From: Oxalobacter formigenes | Lineage (GTDB): Bacteria > Pseudomonadota > Gammaproteobacteria > Burkholderiales > Burkholderiaceae_D | Assembly: GCF_027158485.1 (NCBI RefSeq) | Contig: NZ_JAMKYJ010000005.1 | Direction: 5' to 3' (one strand) | Length of the DNA: 64,000 nucleotides | Part shown: one piece after another, positions 58,903 to 64,000 of the stretch | Position numbering within the stretch: the first letter of the stretch is position 1 | Layout: the number at the start of each line of letters is the position of its first letter | The notes under the pieces: generated by a model | What the model was told of the DNA's origin: nothing | Seen by the model: only the letters and a program-made list of their open reading frames with translations | Database searches by the model: none | Made by a program: the position numbers and the translations under genes

Positions 58903-59223
58903 ATGAGAGCAGGGGAACTGAACCGGCGAGTCATCATTGAAAAGATGGTTGAGGTGAAAGATGAATTTGGTGCCTCTTTGCAATGGATTGAATACTGCAC
59001 GGTATGGGCCTCTGTATCAGACATGACTGGGCGGGAGTTTATTGCAGCGCAGAGCATTAAAAACGAAGTCACTACTCGAATCATCATCAGGAAGAGATCG
59101 GATATCAATATAAAAATTCGGATTAAATTCGAAGGAGAAACTTATGACGTGATAGCAATCTTGAACGCCGACAAAAACACGATGATGACGCTCATGTGCA
59201 AAAAAGGGGTGAGTGATGGATAA
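58903..59223 (+). CDS. Head closure protein (SPP1 gp16-like)
   Basis: 106 residues; MRAGELNRRVIIEKMVEVKDEFGASLQWIEYCTVWASVSDMTGREFIAA is the head-tail joining family pattern (beta-barrel). It seals the portal after packaging. Next to the gp6- and gp10-like genes in the standard order. Confidence 0.87.
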   Translation: MRAGELNRRVIIEKMVEVKDEFGASLQWIEYCTVWASVSDMTGREFIAAQSIKNEVTTRIIIRKRSDINIKIRIKFEGETYDVIAILNADKNTMMTLMCKKGVSDG

Positions 59224-59557
59224 AGACCTTGTCCGACTTAATCGGGAAATCGACAAACTGAAGAAAAAGGTGCGTGAAAGCATTTCTGCTGGTGTGTCTC
59301 TGTCTGCTGATGCGGTTAAAAAAGAAATAAGAAACAGGGCGCCATCAGATACTGGCGAATTGCGAGACAGCATCAAAACGGCAAAAAACGGGACAGTCGT
59401 ATCTGTTTATTCGGATAGTGATCACGCTGGCTTTGTCGAGTTTGGGACAAGCAAGATGGCGGCGAAGCCTTTTTTCAGGCCAGCAATAGACACATCCAAA
59501 AGTGCAGTTTTTTCTACTATGAAAAAAACAATACAGGACGCTATTCATGACAATTGA
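59216..59557 (+). CDS. HK97 gp10-like tail-joining protein
   Basis: 113 residues; SLSADAVKKEIRNRAPSDTGELRDSIKT and HAGFVEFGTSKMAAKPFFRPAID are the gp10-like signature. ATG 59216 is preferred over GTG 59213, with AGGGG upstream. It overlaps both neighbours. Confidence 0.88.
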   Translation: MDKDLVRLNREIDKLKKKVRESISAGVSLSADAVKKEIRNRAPSDTGELRDSIKTAKNGTVVSVYSDSDHAGFVEFGTSKMAAKPFFRPAIDTSKSAVFSTMKKTIQDAIHDN

Positions 59558-59894
59558 AATGAAAATCGTGTCAGTGATACGCGCTGCATTGGATGGAATT
59601 GATATCTATGACAGCGTCGGGGTAGGCGAAGGTGTCCCGTACATTGTTTATACACAAATTTCCGGAGCGCGTGATACGTGTTTGATGGGAGATCAGGGCG
59701 TCTCAAAAAAACGCTTTCAGATCGACGTTTATGCGAGAACGCCAAAAGAAAGGAACGAATTACAGAAAACGGTCAGGAATGCTTTATTTGAAAGCGATAT
59801 GACCGTTATTTTTTTGAGTGATGGCACGGCCTACGAACCGGAAACAAAACTTTACCGGCATCGTCAGGATTTTTCAATTTGGAGCAATGAATAA
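59547..59894 (+). CDS. Tail completion/terminator protein (DUF3168)
   Basis: 115 residues; VISVIRAALDGIDIYDS-type start, VGEGVPYIVYTQISG, KKRFQIDVYARTPKERNELQKTVRNAL and LYRHRQDFSIW match DUF3168 tail terminators that cap the tail tube. Confidence 0.87.
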   Translation: MTIEMKIVSVIRAALDGIDIYDSVGVGEGVPYIVYTQISGARDTCLMGDQGVSKKRFQIDVYARTPKERNELQKTVRNALFESDMTVIFLSDGTAYEPETKLYRHRQDFSIWSNE

Positions 59895-59904
59895 AGGAAA
59901 TTTT

Positions 59905-60246
59905 ATGTTTAATAAAGAAGCGCTTTTTGAAATGTATCGCCCGAAGACTGAAGAGATCGATATCGACGGTTTTAATGGCTTATTTGTAAAACAACTTTCT
60001 GAACGTGAGATTTCGCAGATCAGAAAGGATTCAGGGTTATCGTCTGAAAAAAAGGAAGGTGATCAAAGCAATGACCTGTTCGGCACAAAAATGATCGTTA
60101 CGTCGATTGTCGATAGCGATGGAAGCCGTGTTTTTTGTGATGGCGATATTGACCGGATGAGAGACTGTGCAAATACGTTAATTCACAATCTGACACAGCG
60201 TGTTTTGAAACTGAATGGATTTATTAACGACGAAAAAAACATTTAA
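59905..60246 (+). CDS. Tail assembly chaperone G
   Basis: 113 residues. MFNKEALFEMYRPKTEEIDIDGFNGLFVKQLSEREISQIRK and the FGTKMIVTSIVDSDGSRVF segment match lambda G-type chaperones. AAAGGAAA precedes ATG 59905. The zero frame stops at 60244-60246 just after the slippery heptamer, producing the short form that coats the tape measure during assembly. Confidence 0.88.
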   Translation: MFNKEALFEMYRPKTEEIDIDGFNGLFVKQLSEREISQIRKDSGLSSEKKEGDQSNDLFGTKMIVTSIVDSDGSRVFCDGDIDRMRDCANTLIHNLTQRVLKLNGFINDEKNI

Positions 60247-60590
60247 GGGCAAACCCTGAACGCAGGTTTTTATTTCGACTTGCGCTGGCCCTTGGTAAAA
60301 CAATCGGGGAAGTGGAGCATATCCCACATGCTGAAATCCTGGAATGGCAAGAATTTTTCATGCTTGAGCCATTCGGTGAATTTGCAGAGGATTTGCGACA
60401 CGGACAGGCGTTAGCAACGCTTGCAAATATCAATCGTGATGTAAAAAAAGTCAGAAAGCCGTATAAACCAGAGGATTTCACACTTTGGGTCGGCCGTAAA
60501 AATGAGGAAAAGTTGGACGCTGACCAAATCACGGAAAAGCTGATTGCACAGCAATTTAAAGGTCTCAAAGTAGTACGAGCAGATAAATAA
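59905..60590 (+). CDS. Tail assembly chaperone GT, made by -1 programmed frameshift
   Basis: The zero frame reads GAC GAA AAA AAC ATT TAA; the heptamer A AAA AAC at 60234-60240 is a canonical -1 slippery site. After slippage the frame reads HLRANPERRFLFRLALALG and continues through EHIPHAEILEWQEFFMLEPFGE to the stop at 60588-60590, the usual T domain. The fusion has about 228 residues and is the lambda gpGT equivalent that recruits tail tube subunits. A conserved G/T frameshift is well established in long-tailed phages. Confidence 0.9.
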
Positions 60591-60614
60591 GCCGCCTTAG
60601 GGCGGTATTTTTTT
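60588..60614 (+). terminator. Terminator-like hairpin before the tail tube gene
   Basis: CCGCC-TTAG-GGCGG followed by TATTTTTTT. It lies between the GT frame and the tail tube gene and may tune their ratio. Confidence 0.72.
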
Positions 60615-60624
60615 GGAGAAAAAT

Positions 60625-61263
60625 ATGACTCAAAGTTCGGCAATATCCGCCCAAGGCACAGATTTACAAATTGAAACCGGTTCCGGAACAACGATAGCTG
60701 TAACAGGTATCGTTGTCGGAAACCCGACGATTCTCACAGCTGCAGGTGTAAAAAATGGAACGGTCGTTACTCTATCCGGATTTACGGGGGCAAATGCCAG
60801 CGAAATAAATAACCAGAGTTTTGTCGCAACCAATGCTACAGCCGGAACCTTTGCGATTCAGGTCAATACAACCGGAAAGGATATTGAAGGTTTGGCAGCA
60901 AGTGCCTTGCAAAAAGCCTATACATCCGTTGCAAACGTAAAAAATTGGTCTGGTTTTGACGGTCAGGCAGCGGAAGTCGATGTAACGCATTTGCGTTCTA
61001 AAGCACGTGAAATCAGATTGGGACTTCAAGATTTTGGATCGATATCTTTTGATATCAACCCGGATTATGAAGATGCTGGACAGAACGCCATGAGAGCCTC
61101 AAAAGCGGCAGCAAGCCGGTTGAATTACAAACTGACTTATCCAAATGGAAAGGTTGCATCTTTTGGCGCATACGTTCGTGCGATGCCTGAATCCGGTGCA
61201 GTTGACGAAGTTATTGGCGGTTCGGCGGAGCTGCGAATTGATGGTGAAGTTATTGTAGCGTGA
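60625..61263 (+). CDS. Tail tube protein
   Basis: 212 residues. TQSSAISAQGTDLQIETGSGTTIAVTGI at the start, an inserted Ig/FCCH-like segment (NPTILTAAGVKNGTVVTLSG, about residues 30-95), then VKNWSGFDGQAAEVDVTHLRSKAREIRLGLQDFGSISFDINPDYEDAG typical of tail tube proteins. GGAG 6 nt upstream supports ATG 60625. Its place after the G/GT genes, next to the tape measure, is unusual. Confidence 0.87.
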   Translation: MTQSSAISAQGTDLQIETGSGTTIAVTGIVVGNPTILTAAGVKNGTVVTLSGFTGANASEINNQSFVATNATAGTFAIQVNTTGKDIEGLAASALQKAYTSVANVKNWSGFDGQAAEVDVTHLRSKAREIRLGLQDFGSISFDINPDYEDAGQNAMRASKAAASRLNYKLTYPNGKVASFGAYVRAMPESGAVDEVIGGSAELRIDGEVIVA

Positions 61264-61271
61264 GGTAAAAA

Positions 61272-63980
61272 ATGTCACTCGGCACTTTATCAACAACAGT
61301 CAGTGCGAATTACCGGCCATTTTCCGATGCGATGGATGCGGTTAAAGATGCGGCTTCTTCTGGCTGGTCGGCAGCTGTTGTGTCAATAGACAAGTTTCGG
61401 AATGGGACAGATAAGGCCGCCAACGATGTAAAAAAGGCAACTGCGTCGATGAAAAACGAAATCGATGCGGTTGCTGATGGCGCTAAAAATGCAGCTGATA
61501 AATCAGAGACTGCATTTGATGCAATTAGTAATGCAGCGCAAAAACTCGGAGAGTCAATCTTTGCCGGAATCGGTACGGAAATGACAAAATCAATAAAGGA
61601 GGGGATAAGCTCTGCCAACAAGGCAATGGAGGATGATAGCCAGCGGATGGATGGATGGGCGACAGCAAAAGCAGTTGCCATTGGCGTGCTTATCGGTGCT
61701 GTCCTGTCAGCTATCGGACTTGGCGCGATATGGGCGATTATAAAAGTGATCGGCTATGCCATTGATGCGATAAAGGCTGGATTTCAATTTGTCGCTGGTC
61801 TATTTACGGGTGAGAGCTACAAATCGGAAAGCATAGATGACGTTATCAAGTCCGTTGATGCATTGAACAAGTTGCAAACTGCAATGCATATGACAGCGAA
61901 CGAAGCATCTGGAACGGCAGCTGCACTGTCTGCGATGGGTATTGGTATGGACGGCTACACAACTGTCTATACGAAAGCCGAAGCCGCGATGAATAGCAAC
62001 GTCAAAGAATTGGACAGACTCGGTGTAGCGCATGGCTCTGTTGAAGAGCTGATCGCCAGTGCATCTGAGGTTCTGGAAGAATATACGGACGGATGGAACA
62101 GAAATCAGGCGGCCACAGCAATCGGTATTGGCTCCTTGTCTGAAATCAATCAGTATTTGAGTGTAACAGAGGAAGAGCTTGGAAAAGCAAGCGACAGGCT
62201 GAACGAATACAATCTCGGCATCGGAGGAGAGACACAAGAGGCCGTCACCGCTTATCAGGATGCCATGCGCACCTTCAAAAATGAAGCAAAAATGACGGCC
62301 GACGGTTTTAGCCGGGCATGGGCAGATCAGGTAATGCCTGTGTTAACTGAGTTTGCTGAAATATTCCAGAACGGCTGGCCGAAGATTGTTTCTATATTTC
62401 GGTACTCTATCGCTACCATTAATACGATATTGCAGACCTTTGCGACTGCAATTTATGGCGTTTACAAACTCGTAACCGGAATTTTTGGGGCTATCTTTGA
62501 TCTCTTGTCAGGCTTGGCTCACGGCGGAACACTGTTGGAATCAGGTGATTGGACGGGAGCAGCAAAAGCGGTGTCGGAAGGATGGGATAAGGCAGGCAAC
62601 CGAATAATAAATAACCTTGATGAAGTTGGTGAGCGAGCTGACAAGGTCGGAAAGCGTATAAAAATGGCTTTTGCGGCTGACGGACGGCAGGCGCAGGCAG
62701 CACGTGATCCTCTTGAAAAAGGAAAATCATGGGTGGCGGCTCCAAAAGAGAAGAAAGCGATTGATACAGACCCGTTTGACAAGGCATGGGATCAAATGGG
62801 GCGCGACACGGCAGGGCTTGAATATGGCATTGCCAATTTTGAAAAATTTGAAGGAAAAATCAAGTCGTCAAAAGAGGCAATGGCTGAATTCGATGTGACC
62901 TTTGGACGGTTCTCTGACGCACAAAGAGCATCAGAGAAGCGAAGCGCATTAACGGGTACACAAAAACAGAATTACATTGATGCCGCAAAAAATCTGGATG
63001 AGCTGATCGAGAAAGAGCGTCAGCTGAATGTTGTCCTGAAATTCAGAAAAGACATAAAAGAGTTTGAGTATCGCCGGAATAACGAAACCGAAAGTCGGCA
63101 ATTTGAAATAGACCTGATCGGTAAAAGCACGATTGAAATTCAAAAACTGACTGAAGCAAGAAGGGTTGATCTTGAAACACAGGAAGCCATCAAGCGAACA
63201 ACTCTTGAGATCGGCGAAAAAAACGTTGATGTTCTTTCTGCAGAAATCGAAAAAATAAAACAGATCGGCGAAGCATCGAAACAGGCCAATCTGGAATTGA
63301 TCCAGAAAAAATATGACGTGAATAACGATCCATGGGTCAACCTCGGAAAATCCATGCAGGATTATCGGGAAAAAGCAGAAGAGACAGGAAAATCTATCGG
63401 TGACACGCTGACAAACACTTTCAGGGAAATGGAAAACGTCTGGGTGAAATTCGTCACTACGGGAAAACTGTCTTTTAGTGATCTGGCCAACTCGATTATT
63501 GCTGATCTTGCAAGGATTCAGGCAAAGAAAATGATTTCCAGTCTAGCCGACGGGTTAACGTCTGTTCTCGGAAAAACACTTGGTGGTGTTTTTGAATACA
63601 AATTTGGGGATGGACCCGGTTCTGAATATGCCTATAACGAAATATTCGGTGATAAACCATATGTGGGCAAAAAAGCACTTGGTGGCCCCGTATCAGGCGG
63701 CCAGACCTATCTTGTCGGCGAACGTGGCCCGGAGCTGTTTACGCCGCCATCATCTGGCACGATTATTCCGAACAATATGCTGGGCGGAGGGGGAAGCATG
63801 AGCATCCAGATCAATCATAAAAACGAGGGGACAAGGCAGGAAATAACGTCTTCAAGTGCTGACTTCGACGGAAACGCGATGATCGTTAATATTGTCACCA
63901 AAGACATCGAGAACGACGGATCTGTATCCAAAGCCATCATGCGTAACTTTGGCGCGAGCCGTGCAGCGGGGGCGTACTGA
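61272..63980 (+). CDS. Tail tape measure protein (complete)
   Basis: 902 residues setting tail length. An N-terminal Ala-rich coiled coil (about 15-115), a hydrophobic segment (VAIGVLIGAVLSAIGLGAIW, about 136-155), a domain with MHMTANEASGTAAALSAMGI, helical repeats, and the characteristic C-terminus LVGERGPELFTPPSSGTIIPN. The gene ends with TGA at 63978-63980, so it is complete. It starts 8 nt after the tail tube stop. Confidence 0.93.
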   Translation: MSLGTLSTTVSANYRPFSDAMDAVKDAASSGWSAAVVSIDKFRNGTDKAANDVKKATASMKNEIDAVADGAKNAADKSETAFDAISNAAQKLGESIFAGIGTEMTKSIKEGISSANKAMEDDSQRMDGWATAKAVAIGVLIGAVLSAIGLGAIWAIIKVIGYAIDAIKAGFQFVAGLFTGESYKSESIDDVIKSVDALNKLQTAMHMTANEASGTAAALSAMGIGMDGYTTVYTKAEAAMNSNVKELDRLGVAHGSVEELIASASEVLEEYTDGWNRNQAATAIGIGSLSEINQYLSVTEEELGKASDRLNEYNLGIGGETQEAVTAYQDAMRTFKNEAKMTADGFSRAWADQVMPVLTEFAEIFQNGWPKIVSIFRYSIATINTILQTFATAIYGVYKLVTGIFGAIFDLLSGLAHGGTLLESGDWTGAAKAVSEGWDKAGNRIINNLDEVGERADKVGKRIKMAFAADGRQAQAARDPLEKGKSWVAAPKEKKAIDTDPFDKAWDQMGRDTAGLEYGIANFEKFEGKIKSSKEAMAEFDVTFGRFSDAQRASEKRSALTGTQKQNYIDAAKNLDELIEKERQLNVVLKFRKDIKEFEYRRNNETESRQFEIDLIGKSTIEIQKLTEARRVDLETQEAIKRTTLEIGEKNVDVLSAEIEKIKQIGEASKQANLELIQKKYDVNNDPWVNLGKSMQDYREKAEETGKSIGDTLTNTFREMENVWVKFVTTGKLSFSDLANSIIADLARIQAKKMISSLADGLTSVLGKTLGGVFEYKFGDGPGSEYAYNEIFGDKPYVGKKALGGPVSGGQTYLVGERGPELFTPPSSGTIIPNNMLGGGGSMSIQINHKNEGTRQEITSSSADFDGNAMIVNIVTKDIENDGSVSKAIMRNFGASRAAGAY

Positions 63981-64000
63981 TGGCTAACATACCCAAGATG
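63980..64000 (+). CDS. Start of the next tail gene (truncated by the window)
   Basis: ATG at 63980 shares its A with the tape measure stop (TGATG) and reads MANIPKM before the edge. By position it is probably a minor tail protein, but seven codons cannot identify it. Confidence 0.5.

Overview
The window looks like a betaproteobacterium of the order Burkholderiales, most probably an Oxalobacter-type Oxalobacteraceae. This is inferred from the order of the housekeeping genes, moderate GC and protein style; no database search was possible. Bases 1 to about 32290 are ordinary chromosome. Bases from about 32290 to the right edge are a lambda/HK97-type siphovirus prophage that continues beyond the window.

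Chromosome: the 3' part of clpX and lon (protein quality control) end at a bidirectional terminator facing nnr (NAD(P)HX repair). Then comes the conserved envelope/translation run rpsB-tsf-pyrH-frr-uppS-cdsA-dxr-rseP-bamA-skp-lpxD-fabZ-lpxA-lpxB-rnhB, which links ribosome and nucleotide supply to isoprenoid, phospholipid, lipid A and outer-membrane protein assembly. A PIG-L deacetylase follows, then the divergent pair ppsR/ppsA, nfeD-qmcA, and a left-pointing group: an MTH1187-type protein with an MBL hydrolase, an MliC-type lipoprotein, and murI with class I fumarase. The last host gene is acs, whose 5' end needs a -1 shift at an A-run. tRNA-Ser(GGA) follows and is the likely attachment site.

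Prophage, left arm (minus strand, promoter PL at about 40765): about twenty tightly overlapped genes run down to the integrase. They include Gp157, a recombination protein with a P-loop ATPase, a hexapeptide beta-helix protein, zinc-ribbon proteins, a methyltransferase, SSB (also needing a -1 shift at A AAA AAG), excisionase and integrase. Several are 28-57 codon genes, some encoding single-span membrane peptides. The immunity region (40740-43900) has repeated operators TTCTACA-N2-TGTAGAA at both PL and PR. It also has a CI-like repressor co-directional with a HipA-like kinase and a partner protein (a lysogenic operon), a Cro that appears leaderless, and a CII-like protein. The right early arm holds O- and P-like replication genes with lambda-style iterons and an AT-rich stretch inside the O gene, a RuvC-like resolvase and a putative late regulator. 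It also has a c4-antisense-RNA-like leader ahead of a BRO-type antirepressor. An accessory block carries a HigBA-like toxin-antitoxin pair with a HicB-like third gene, a membrane protein and a CAU tRNA. Late genes follow: HNH, TerS, TerL, portal, ClpP-like protease, HK97 capsid, connectors, the tail chaperones G/GT with a canonical -1 frameshift site, tail tube and the complete tape measure.

The strongest candidates for something new are the lysogenic HipA-like kinase/partner pair, the three-gene HigBA-HicB cassette, and the two non-canonical A AAA AAG frameshifts in acs and ssb, which may instead be homopolymer errors.
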